A model generated the notes under the pieces. The model was not told the DNA's origin. It worked only from the letters and a program-made list of their open reading frames with translations, and did not search any database. DNA of 64,000 nt from Ponticoccus litoralis. Lineage in GTDB: Bacteria; Pseudomonadota; Alphaproteobacteria; Rhodobacterales; Rhodobacteraceae. The stretch covers positions 248,001-312,000 of the forward strand of contig NZ_JBDNCH010000002.1 of the NCBI RefSeq assembly GCF_039769985.1. Reading direction: 5' to 3'. The translations under genes and the position numbers were made by a program. Of the stretch, positions 57,175-64,000 are shown piece by piece (the first letter of the stretch is position 1; the number at the start of each line of letters is the position of its first letter).

Positions 57175-58176
57175 ATGGAACGCGACGTTGCAGCGACCTT
57201 ATTGCCGAATGCCGAAGAGCTTCGGGAAACAATTAACCGGTTAATCCCTCGATTGGAAACCTCATTGCGCCACCTGTTGCTTGAGGTTTGGGACAACAAA
57301 GACAACAAGGCGCGGGCCGAGAAAAAGCTGGCGGATATCTTCGCCAATCGCGGGCTTCCTGACAGCTGTGTTTTCGCCGCGCATGACGCCATCCTGAACG
57401 CCGCTTTGTCACAGGATGAACCGGGCTTTGAACGCGCCTGTTTGCTGTTCCTTCAACTTCCGGATCAGGCGCCGAAAGCCGGGCTGCGGGTGCTTGGCCT
57501 GTCGGATGACGCCCTGTCGCCCGCCGCCTCTGAGGTCCTTCGCCGCGCCTATCGCGATGACAGCGGGCTTACGGACGATCTGGTTGCGCCCGGTTCCGGG
57601 CAGACAGACCAAGCGAAAGCCATGATCAATCGGGCAAGAGAGATCATGCAGGAATTCGCCCCCGACTGGGCAAGGGAATTCGATCTCCTCGTGTCGCAGA
57701 TCTACCTGGCCACGAACCGGGACCCGAAAAAAAGCGGCTTTGGCGGCGCCACGGTCTTTGCCGCTTTCGGTTCCATCCTGATGAACGCGGACAAGATCGA
57801 CGATCTGCCCGCAACCTTGATGACGCTGGTTCACGAAAGCTCGCATGCGAAGCTGTTTCTCCATCACCTCGATGACCCCGTCATCTTGAATGACGATTGC
57901 GAGCTGTACAGCTCTCCGCTCCGGTCCACTCCACGTCCCATGGAGGGGATTTTCCATGCGGCGTGGGTCTCGGCGCGCATGGTGCAAGCCGCTCGGTGCA
58001 TTATCGACAGCGGCTATTGCGGGGCAGAGGCCGACGAGCTGCACCGCCAGAGCAGCCAAGCCGCGACCGTCTATCACGATTGCGCCACGGAAATTCAGCG
58101 CCATGCGCGTTTGACGCCGCTGGGACAGCAGCTGTTCGACGATGCGCAAAGGGCGATGTCCGATGTACGCAGCTGA
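57175..58176 (+). CDS. HExxH protein resembling alpha-ketoglutarate-dependent peptide beta-hydroxylases
   Basis: The 333-residue protein has LMTLVHESSHAKLFLHHLDD with the HExxH motif at H220-E221-H224, and 21 residues later YSSPLRSTPRPMEGIFHAAW (Y245, R250, R254). This combination matches my recollection of the 'HEXXH motif domain' family, now described as alpha-ketoglutarate/iron peptide beta-hydroxylases acting in RiPP pathways, rather than zinc proteases. The N-terminal 150 residues are helical. The start ATG 57175 follows GGGAG. It overlaps the adenylation-enzyme gene by 14 bases. Its substrate could be the 32-residue peptide at 60580 or an aminoacyl group on the carrier protein. No signal peptide is present. 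Confidence 0.7.
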   Translation: MERDVAATLLPNAEELRETINRLIPRLETSLRHLLLEVWDNKDNKARAEKKLADIFANRGLPDSCVFAAHDAILNAALSQDEPGFERACLLFLQLPDQAPKAGLRVLGLSDDALSPAASEVLRRAYRDDSGLTDDLVAPGSGQTDQAKAMINRAREIMQEFAPDWAREFDLLVSQIYLATNRDPKKSGFGGATVFAAFGSILMNADKIDDLPATLMTLVHESSHAKLFLHHLDDPVILNDDCELYSSPLRSTPRPMEGIFHAAWVSARMVQAARCIIDSGYCGAEADELHRQSSQAATVYHDCATEIQRHARLTPLGQQLFDDAQRAMSDVRS

Positions 58177-59608
58177 CACCATCGGCGCGGCCTTTCTGAA
58201 GCGGGCCGACGCGGCCCCCGACGCCATCCTTTTCGAAACCGGGGCCAGGACCGTCACCTATTCGGCATTCAGCGCGCGTCTGCACACGCTGAGGGCGGCC
58301 TTCGCAGACCTGGGCGTCGCCGCAAATCAGGTGGTGGCTCTGGCGAATACCGACCAGATCGACACCTTCGCCGCGATCTTCGCGCTTTGGGCCTTGGGGG
58401 CATCGCCACTGGTGCTCGATTTCAGAAGCCCCCTGTCGGAAATCCAGGAACGGGCCGCGCGCGCGGGGGCCAGCCATGTATTCTCGGACTTCAGGACGCT
58501 GGCGCGACACGACGGGATACAGAGTTTCCCGCGCGACACCGGGGCGCCAGAGACTCCGCAAGCGCGACCCGGAGTGCCCGAGCAATGCGGTCCCGCGGAT
58601 TTCATCATGAGCTCCGGCACAACCGGGGTGCCAAAACTGTACCCCTCCTCGCATGCCGACGTCTTCACCGCCGTTGAACGGATGGCCCGGGGCGGAGAAC
58701 GCGGCGACTGGGGAAACGCGGTGTCCTGCCTCAATCTGAGTTTTCCGGGAACGCGTTTTGTCTGGTATCGCAACGCGATCTACGGGCGAAAGATCATCCC
58801 CGTCCCGGTGTTCTTCAGCTATGCCGAGCTCGATGCTGCGCTGCTGCATGAGGATGCAGAAGAAGTGACGCTTCCGCCGGTCCTGGTCCGCGGACTGACC
58901 CAGCACATAAAGTCGCAGGGATTGGCCGGCACCGGCCCTCGCTATCATCGGCTGGTGAAAATGCAGTGCATCGGCGGGCCCTTGCTTGGCCCGGCGCTGA
59001 CCGAGGCCAAGGCCCTCTTGTCCGCCAGGCTCTGCGTCACCTATTCCTCGACCCAAACGGGCGTCATTTCCCGCCTTGAGGGGGACGCGATTGACAGCCA
59101 TCCACACTCGGTCGGAAAACCGCTTCCCCATCATCAGGTCAGCATTGTCGACGACGACAATCGTCCGCTGCCGATCAACGCGGTCGGCCATATCGTTACG
59201 CGGGTTGGTGAGAATAGCGCGCAACCCGGCGATCGCGGCTATCTCGATGACGAAGGCTATCTGTATGTCGTTGGAAGAGTTCAGGAATACCTGTGCCGGA
59301 ATGGTGTGTCCTTCAACGCGCCCGACCTGGAAGAGCGGATTCAGAAGATCACGGGCGCCGCACTTTGTTGCGTGCTCGCAGCCCCAGGCGCAGTCGATGG
59401 CGAAGACGAGATTATTGCCGTGATCGAAGCCGACCCAAGCCGCCTGTCCAACTTCAAGACCCGATTGAGGGCACAATTGTCACCGCTGACAAGGCCGGAC
59501 AAGATCGCCCTCCTGCCGGCCATCCCGAAGACATCCGGCCTCAAGCCCGCAAAGGCGCAATTGGGCCGAATGGTCGAAACCACTCAGGACCTGTGCCATG
59601 TCCTCTGA
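58163..59608 (+). CDS. Stand-alone AMP-forming adenylation enzyme
   Basis: The 481-residue ANL-superfamily enzyme activates a carboxylic or amino acid as adenylate. Core motifs: SSGTTGVPK (150-158), VTYSSTQTGVIS (A5-like), GDRGYLDDEGYLYVVGRVQEY (A7/A8), and PKTSGLKPAKAQLGRM with the catalytic Lys at 461. The usual A3 P-loop is intact. It is shorter than acyl-CoA ligases and has no fused carrier domain; a separate carrier protein gene overlaps its end by 11 bases, so it should load that carrier. Substrate-pocket residues cannot be interpreted reliably by eye. I start at ATG 58163; ATG 58142 in the same frame is also possible. Confidence 0.8.
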   Translation: MYAADTIGAAFLKRADAAPDAILFETGARTVTYSAFSARLHTLRAAFADLGVAANQVVALANTDQIDTFAAIFALWALGASPLVLDFRSPLSEIQERAARAGASHVFSDFRTLARHDGIQSFPRDTGAPETPQARPGVPEQCGPADFIMSSGTTGVPKLYPSSHADVFTAVERMARGGERGDWGNAVSCLNLSFPGTRFVWYRNAIYGRKIIPVPVFFSYAELDAALLHEDAEEVTLPPVLVRGLTQHIKSQGLAGTGPRYHRLVKMQCIGGPLLGPALTEAKALLSARLCVTYSSTQTGVISRLEGDAIDSHPHSVGKPLPHHQVSIVDDDNRPLPINAVGHIVTRVGENSAQPGDRGYLDDEGYLYVVGRVQEYLCRNGVSFNAPDLEERIQKITGAALCCVLAAPGAVDGEDEIIAVIEADPSRLSNFKTRLRAQLSPLTRPDKIALLPAIPKTSGLKPAKAQLGRMVETTQDLCHVL

Positions 59609-59834
59609 TCTGAGCATATGCGTCGAACGCGCGTTCAAGACATTCTTTCCCGATGCCGAGGTGTCGCAGAACAGTGATTTCTTCGACCTCGGCGGCGATT
59701 CCCTGAAAGCCGTCGAGCTATGCAGCCTAATCGGGCAGCTTATCCACGCCGAAGTTCATCCCTCCCTTCTGTTTTCACATGCAACCCCGGCAGAGGTCAC
59801 TGAAGCTCTTCGGCGAGAATACGGGCCCCTATAA
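59598..59834 (+). CDS. Free acyl/peptidyl carrier protein
   Basis: The 78-residue carrier protein has the phosphopantetheine site FFDLGGDSLKAVEL, with the attachment Ser at 35. LGGDSL is the form seen in NRPS-type peptidyl carrier domains, whereas fatty-acid ACPs have DSLD. Four helices are predictable. It overlaps the adenylation gene (11 bases) and its last 38 bases overlap the end of the converging thioesterase gene. It should carry the acid activated by the upstream enzyme. A phosphopantetheinyl transferase is not in the window and would have to act in trans. Confidence 0.9.
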   Translation: MSSDLSICVERAFKTFFPDAEVSQNSDFFDLGGDSLKAVELCSLIGQLIHAEVHPSLLFSHATPAEVTEALRREYGPL

Positions 59835-60468
59835 CGCTCTCGATGTTGGCGATCAGATAGGGGATATTCTCCGGCCTGAAGTATTGCCCGTGCGCGCAAG
59901 GCAGACTGGATTGCCTATAAACGGGAAAAAGCCTCGCCACCCGTTCATGGGTGAGGGAGAAATCGTCGTGAAACGGATTCCACTCCGGTGACTCTGCGCC
60001 AAAATTGAGCAAGGCAGGCACGGGTACTGCGCAGTCGGGGATGGTATCGATAGCAGCGACGGACCTTATCCTGTGGCCCAGCTCCAACAGGCGGTTCGCG
60101 CAGTGGAATGAATACGGCGCCCCCTGACAATTGCCGCCGACAAGAGCGATCTCCTCGGGAAGAAGGTCCGTCAGAGCCTCCGCCACCTGCCGCGCCATTT
60201 CGGCCCCGATGACATCGCGCTCGGGGGACGCTTTCATTATGATGTTGAGAGAGCGGAGCGCGACAAGCGGCTGCTCCGGGCTGAGGGCAGCATGGAAATT
60301 GACCGGTTCCAGCTCTGCATTGTAAAACCACAGGATCGGCGGTAGCGATCCGCCCGAATTCAGCAGTCTTGCAGCGCCATGCGGTCCGACGGCCCTGCCC
60401 GGCCAGCTCGTGGTCAAACGCGCGACTGAACGCAGCACATGGCTAATGTCCGCGCCTTGGGCCGTCAT
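59797..60468 (-). CDS. Thioesterase-like alpha/beta hydrolase with Cys nucleophile
   Basis: The 223-residue protein resembles NRPS/PKS-type thioesterase domains: PILWFYNAELEPVNFHAALS, QPLVALRSLNIIM, then the elbow VGGNCQGAPYSFHCANRLLELGH, where the usual GxSxG Ser is Cys (C114). Candidate partners are D141 (AAIDTIPD) and H193 (CAHGQYF). Cys at this position is found in some thioesterases that transfer acyl groups or close rings. It is encoded opposite the carrier protein gene (38-base overlap) and downstream of the small peptide gene. I choose ATG 60468; an upstream in-frame TTG at 60513 would add 15 residues. Confidence 0.7.
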   Translation of the reverse strand: MTAQGADISHVLRSVARLTTSWPGRAVGPHGAARLLNSGGSLPPILWFYNAELEPVNFHAALSPEQPLVALRSLNIIMKASPERDVIGAEMARQVAEALTDLLPEEIALVGGNCQGAPYSFHCANRLLELGHRIRSVAAIDTIPDCAVPVPALLNFGAESPEWNPFHDDFSLTHERVARLFPVYRQSSLPCAHGQYFRPENIPYLIANIESVIGARILAEELQ

Positions 60469-60518
60469 CGGGTTTCGTACTCTTGCGTCATTCGGGGTAT
60501 ATCTGCACCACAAACCAA

Positions 60519-60550
60519 CGGCCCGCCAAGTTGCGGGCCGCTTTTCTTTT
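60519..60550. terminator. Hairpin between the peptide gene and the thioesterase gene
   Basis: CGGCCCGC (60519-60526) pairs exactly with GCGGGCCG (60533-60540). On the plus strand CTTTTCTTTT follows; on the minus strand TTGGTTTG follows. Read in the direction of the peptide gene it lies about 40 bases after its stop and before the thioesterase start, so it may partly terminate the transcript and keep the peptide in excess, as is common after precursor-peptide genes. Confidence 0.7.
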
Positions 60551-60579
60551 CACGATCGGAATTCTCGTTCCGGTCAGGC

Positions 60580-60678
60580 TCAGAAACCGGTTCCCGGAGG
60601 AGCCAGCTCGCCGACTTTCGGAGCTGCAGCGGTTTTACCGCCCTTCAATGTCAGAATTTTCTTGAGATCCAAGTTCAT
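60580..60678 (-). CDS. 32-residue peptide, candidate precursor
   Basis: The minus-strand ATG 60678 is preceded by AGAAGGGAAGATATA, giving a strong ribosome binding site (AAGGGAAG, six bases before the ATG). The 32-codon frame ends at TGA 60582-60580. The peptide starts MNLDLKKILTLKGGKT and ends KVGELAPPGTGF. The first part is an amphipathic leader-like helix ending in Gly-Gly; the rest is Ala/Pro/Gly-rich with a C-terminal Phe. Size, ribosome binding site, following hairpin and neighbours make it a plausible RiPP precursor or ligand. No cysteines are present. I know no homologue, so this is inference from context. Confidence 0.6.
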   Translation of the reverse strand: MNLDLKKILTLKGGKTAAAPKVGELAPPGTGF

Positions 60679-60722
60679 TATATCTTCCCTTCTGGATAAG
60701 TTAGATAAAAAAACTACATCTC

Positions 60723-60741
60723 GCCCCTCTGTGCAAGGGGC
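60723..60741. promoter_or_regulatory. Perfect inverted repeat upstream of the peptide gene
   Basis: GCCCCT (60723-60728) and AGGGGC (60736-60741) flank a 7-base loop, 45 bases upstream of the peptide ATG. Between it and the ribosome binding site, the minus strand reads TAGTTTTTTTATCTAACTTATCC, a very AT-rich stretch that is the likely promoter or leader. The repeat could be an operator or a leader hairpin. Confidence 0.4.
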
Positions 60742-60803
60742 ACTGGAGAACTCATTTCACCTCATCTTTTCAACGTCGAGCGGTGGCCAAGCGGCCTGCG
60801 GTC

Positions 60804-60938
60804 TCAGGTTGGCGGGGTGACGTTCCAAGGGGCCCGATCATCGAGTTGACCTTGCGGATGTCCGGCGGCGATGGCGTTGAGACGGGCAAAGGGCTCTACG
60901 CCGTTGATCCTTGCGGTCTCGACCAGCGATGCGATGCG
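60804..60938 (-). pseudogene. C-terminal fragment of an IS66-family transposase (TnpC)
   Basis: The minus-strand frame ends RIASLVETARINGVEPFARL, then HPQGQLDDRAPWNV before the stop at 60804. This matches the C-terminal end of IS66 transposases (typically SLIETAKLNGVDP...LPW). Only about 44 residues are left; the preceding sequence in the same frame no longer resembles the transposase. It is a dead remnant next to the peptide gene and indicates past insertion-sequence activity in this region. Confidence 0.65.
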
Positions 60939-61378
60939 GCCCCATCTGATAGCCCCCAGCGCGTGGTGTAGGAAGCCGGGGGTGGAGCCTTGGGCGACGC
61001 TGGCGGTCACCGTCGATCTTCGGAGACGGATTGGGGTGCGACACCTGAGCGTCTGCTCCTGGACTTTGCCAAGGATGGCCATGCTATCGCAACCAACGAT
61101 ACGGGCTCATCCGGCCCTCGCCCCCTCCCGGGCGCCTTCCCCGCCGAAATGGCGGAACCGGGTCTCTGGGTTACATGATTGCGCTCCTCACGCGGTAGTT
61201 GTCGTGGCACATCCCGGGTCGTATCCGACCAGCGGAAGTCGGTCCCGTCGTTCGAAGTCAGATGATCGAGCTCAGGTTCTCCTACCGCGAAACATGTCGT
61301 ATGACTGGGCAGCCCTTCGGCCACCTCTCCGCTCACCATCCAAGGTGACGTGAAATCACATGACTCCGAGACGCAGAC
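60939..61378. other. Degenerate stretch between the IS66 remnant and the regulator gene
   Basis: About 440 bases with short frames in all directions and no family resemblance. It may contain further decayed insertion-sequence material and must hold the promoter of the GntR-type gene at its right end, but no clear elements can be named. Confidence 0.4.
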
Positions 61379-62290
61379 ATGAGCGCCACTTCGATCAAAT
61401 CAGCTGAAGGCCTGAGCAATCTCCAGGCCGAGATCGCCCACAAGATCCTTACCCTTGCGCAAGACGGGCACTGGAAAGAAGGAGAGCACGTCTCGGAGAC
61501 GCCGCTGGCGAAATTGCTGGGAACCTCGAGGACTCCGGTTCGCCGTGTCCTCATCCATCTGGAGGAACGGGGCCTCTTCACCAAGATCCCGAACATCGGT
61601 TTCCGCTTCCAGGGTCTGCCGGCGAAGAACGACAACCTTTCCGATCTGCTGCCCAAGTCGGAAACCGAAACCCTCTACGAGCGGGTGATGACAGCGCGCG
61701 CCTCTGGCGAGATCACCCCGGAGGTGTCGGAGGCAGAACTGGCCGACCATTTCGGCGTGACGCGCGGGATGATCCGCCTGGTCCTGATGCGGTTCGCCAA
61801 CGCCGGGCTCGCCGAGCGGCGTACCGGCCACGGGTGGCGCTTTGCCGAAACGCTGGACAACCCCGAGGCGATCAATGCCAGCTACGGATTTCGGGTCATC
61901 GTCGAATGCGGCGCGGTCCGGGATCCCGGGTTCCGGCCCGACCTGGGGCAACTGGCCGAGCTGCGCGCGCAGCAGCAGCGTCTTCATGACACGCCCGTGA
62001 ACCGGATCACCGGCGCGGAATGGTTCGAAGCCAACGCCAACTTCCACGCCACGGTGGTGGGCTGGGCGCACAACCGCTTCCTGTCCGAGGCGATCGCTCG
62101 GCAGAACAGCCTGCGCCGGATGACAGAAGTGGTGGAGTTCACCGAGCTGAGCGCCGACCGCATCCGCAAGGCGGCCCGCGATCACCTGGCGATCCTCGAT
62201 GCGATCGAGGTCGGCGACACAGAGGCCGCCGCGCAGATCCTCGACCGCCACCTCAGCCGTGTGCCGGGCGAACCGGCAAGGCTGGACTAG
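61379..62290 (+). CDS. GntR-family regulator with two winged helices and an FCD-like domain
   Basis: The 303-residue regulator has a first DNA-binding domain at about 14-80 (HVSETPLAKLLGTSRTPVRRVLIHLEERGL). A second one follows at about 97-158 (VSEAELADHFGVTRGMIRLVLMRFANAGLAERR). The all-helical FCD-type ligand domain comes last (EANANFHATVVGWAHNRFLSEA and DHLAILDAIEVGDTEAAAQILDRHL with metal-type His). Two tandem helix-turn-helix domains are not standard in this family. It converges on the esterase gene (38-base overlap) and probably controls the adjacent catabolic genes in response to an organic acid. Confidence 0.8.
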   Translation: MSATSIKSAEGLSNLQAEIAHKILTLAQDGHWKEGEHVSETPLAKLLGTSRTPVRRVLIHLEERGLFTKIPNIGFRFQGLPAKNDNLSDLLPKSETETLYERVMTARASGEITPEVSEAELADHFGVTRGMIRLVLMRFANAGLAERRTGHGWRFAETLDNPEAINASYGFRVIVECGAVRDPGFRPDLGQLAELRAQQQRLHDTPVNRITGAEWFEANANFHATVVGWAHNRFLSEAIARQNSLRRMTEVVEFTELSADRIRKAARDHLAILDAIEVGDTEAAAQILDRHLSRVPGEPARLD

Positions 62291-63104
62291 TCGGCCAGCA
62301 GACGGCTACGAAGAACGCGCGGACCGGCGGCTCCATCGCCTCGGCCACATGGCCGACGCCCGGCAGATCCTGCCGTTCCGGTGCGGCGCCGATCCCGCGC
62401 AGCGCCGTTTCCAGGGCCGTCAACCGCGCGACCCGCGTCGCGCCGGCATCGTTTGCGCCATCCTCGCACCAGAAGTCCGAGCCCCGGCGGATCGTCATGC
62501 CCCCGGCGGTGTCCTCTGCCCCGACCAGCAGCTGTACCGGGACCCGCGCGACCGCCCCGGGGTCGAAAGGCGCGCCCGTTGACGCCTCCATGTCGCCGGT
62601 ACCGATCCACCAACCGCGCGGGTCCCCCGGCAGGGTCACCGTACCCGGCGCCGCGATGGAGATGCCGCGCAGACGGTCCGGGTGCCGCAGCAGGAAGCGA
62701 TGTGCGAACTGCCCGCCGCCCGAGAATCCATACATCAGAACCTGCTCGGTCTGCAGGCGGAAGACCTGGCCCACTTCCTCGATCATGCCCAGCAGGACCT
62801 CGTCATAGGCGATACCGGCATGGCGCATCAGCTTGTAATTGTTGAAGTCGTCCTCGCCGTTTATCCCGCAGGGAAAGAGCGGCGCCAGAAGTGCGCACTG
62901 GTGTGCTTCGGCGAAGGCGGTGAAACGATCCCGCAGCGCCTGGGCATCGCGCTTGCTGTGGTGGATCAGCACCGCCAGCGGGTAGGTCCGGCTCGCCTCA
63001 GGGTCGTAGCTTTCGGGGACGTAGGTACAGTAATGGAACCGCGGATCGCAGCGGGCGGCGAACATGGCGCTGGCCGGCAGGCGGTAGAAGTTCATCCGGG
63101 CCAT
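62253..63104 (-). CDS. Esterase/PHB-depolymerase-like alpha/beta hydrolase
   Basis: The 283-residue hydrolase has FHYCTYVPESYDPEASRTYPLAVLIHHS, the nucleophile elbow VLMYGFSGGGQFAHRFLLRHP (GFSGG), an acidic turn VPVQLLVGAEDTAGG and the catalytic His in LPGVGHVAEAM. It looks like a cytoplasmic carboxylesterase of the polyhydroxybutyrate-depolymerase-like group; there is no signal peptide. Its upstream neighbour, the amidohydrolase-like gene, ends next to its start (1-base overlap), so they are cotranscribed. Its last residues overlap the regulator gene on the opposite strand. Confidence 0.75.
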   Translation of the reverse strand: MARMNFYRLPASAMFAARCDPRFHYCTYVPESYDPEASRTYPLAVLIHHSKRDAQALRDRFTAFAEAHQCALLAPLFPCGINGEDDFNNYKLMRHAGIAYDEVLLGMIEEVGQVFRLQTEQVLMYGFSGGGQFAHRFLLRHPDRLRGISIAAPGTVTLPGDPRGWWIGTGDMEASTGAPFDPGAVARVPVQLLVGAEDTAGGMTIRRGSDFWCEDGANDAGATRVARLTALETALRGIGAAPERQDLPGVGHVAEAMEPPVRAFFVAVCWPTSPALPVRPAHG

Positions 63105-64000
63105 CAGGACACCTCCGCTTTCACGTAGTCGGCCACGCAGCCCACCATGCGGGTCATCGCGGCCTTGAAGGCCGGGTAGTCGGCACTGCGGTCGCGGGTC
63201 TCCTCATCCATGTACAGGCGGCGGTTGATCTCGAACTGAACGGAATGGCGACCGATAGCGGGGTTGGCATAGGCCTCGGTCAGCTCGGCGCCCTTGAAGG
63301 GCCTATTCATGGCCACGCTGAACCCCTCGCCTTCCAGGATCTCGCGCAGGAGCGCGGTGAACTCGGGCCCCGCCGAGGTGCCCAGCATGTCACCGATACA
63401 GATGTCGGCGCGGCTCGTGCCCGGCCCGTCCGAGGACATGGCATGGCCCGCGTCGGTCATCGAGTGGCAGTTGATGTGCCAGACCCGGCGGTACTGGGCA
63501 AAGGCCCCGTCGAGCAGTTGGCGCAGCGCGTCGTGGTAGGGCAGCCAGTAACGGCGGATGCGCGCCTCGGCCTCGGCCACCGTCAGCGGCGCGTCGTACA
63601 TCGGCGTCTCGCCCCAGGCCTTGCGCCAGATCAGACCCATGCCGCGCCGGGCGGTGTTGCTGTCGCGCGTGGGATGCGGCCAGGGGCCGGCAACCATCCG
63701 CTCGTCCATGTCCGACAGCGACCGGTTGGGGTCGAGGAAACTGCGCGGGAACAGCGCCGCCAGCAGTGGCGCGCCATGGTCGGGGGCGGCGGCGAAGATG
63801 TCGTCGACATGGGTGTCGTACCGAAATCCGCACCATGTCCGGGTCGACCGCCGGCTGGAAATCGGCGGGCAAATCGGTGCCGCTGTGCGGGCTGTCCAGC
63901 ACCAGCGGGATCAACGGCGCACGGGGCGCGGTCACGGTCAGCACATCGGCCACGGAGGCGGGCATTGGCACCAACGGCGCCACCGGCAGGTCCTGGGTCA
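63104..64000 (-). CDS. N-formylglutamate amidohydrolase-like protein, partial, frame broken at 63827
   Basis: PLVLDSPHSGTDLPADFQPAVDPDMVR continues in another frame as YDTHVDDIFAAAPDHGAPLL, RSFLDPNRSLSDMDERM, WRKAWGETPMYD, VWHINCHSMTD and ADICIGDMLGTSAGPEF. This is the pattern of the N-formylglutamate amidohydrolase (FGase/HutG) family, zinc enzymes that deformylate or open small amides. The plus strand reads CCGAAATCCGCACC; removing one T (63827) restores the frame. The 5' end lies at or beyond base 64000, so the start is not seen. With the esterase and the regulator it may form a small catabolic unit. Confidence 0.75.

Noticed and set aside
57832..57846. HExxH protein as an ordinary zinc metalloprotease
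   Set aside because: The motif is present, but the following YxxPxR...PRP segment and the overall layout fit the HEXXH hydroxylase-type family better; there is no signal peptide or pro-domain.
59598..59834. Carrier protein as the housekeeping fatty-acid AcpP
   Set aside because: The site is LGGDSL rather than the DSLD form, and it overlaps an adenylation enzyme; fabF is far away at 42 kb.
60990..61178. Short plus-strand frame as a gene
   Set aside because: No ribosome binding site, no family resemblance, lies in degenerate DNA next to an IS remnant.

Overview
The window looks like a chromosomal piece of a marine alphaproteobacterium of the Rhodobacteraceae/Roseobacter group. This rests on high GC, a suf operon led by an IscR with a single cysteine, a bactofilin beside an M23 peptidase, and the general gene content. 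No rRNA or CRISPR array is present; there is one tRNA.

Layout. 1-6700 is the right end of a prophage or integrative element: a tightly overlapping early module (ERF annealing protein, Ref-type HNH nuclease, a methyltransferase-like protein, small unknowns) ending in a tyrosine integrase that abuts the 3' end of tRNA-Arg(CCG). 6.8-16.5 kb holds an O-methyltransferase-type enzyme (a candidate DMSP-synthesis methyltransferase) and the minus-strand suf operon: iscR, cysteine desulfurase, sufB, a FkbM-like remnant, a YbjQ-type gene, sufC, sufD, two YIP1-like membrane genes, sufS. 16.7-50 kb is mostly housekeeping: lpdA, queA, an AsmA-like giant, bcp, envelope genes (M23 peptidase plus bactofilin), an AlkA-type glycosylase, cimA, cysS, mltG, fabF, rsgA and argE. 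50.2-56.4 kb encodes a dipeptide/oligopeptide-type ABC importer.

57.2-60.7 kb is the most interesting part. A HExxH protein resembling alpha-ketoglutarate-dependent peptide beta-hydroxylases overlaps a stand-alone adenylation enzyme, which overlaps a free carrier protein. Facing them is a thioesterase-like hydrolase whose nucleophile is Cys (GNCQG). Upstream of it, behind a hairpin, is an unannotated 32-residue peptide gene with a strong ribosome binding site. Together they suggest a small hybrid RiPP/NRPS-like pathway. An IS66 transposase tail next to it supports acquisition by transfer. The window ends with a GntR-type regulator, an esterase and an N-formylglutamate amidohydrolase-like gene.

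A second striking property is a set of about 20 frame breaks in genes that should be functional (sufS, sufD, cysS, lpdA, mltG, argE, bactofilin and others). Most fall into three recurring contexts: TCGAGG read as TCCGAGG, GAGCGC read as GAGCCGC, and CCAGG read with an extra T. That points to context-dependent consensus error rather than gene decay, so these genes are annotated at full corrected length.
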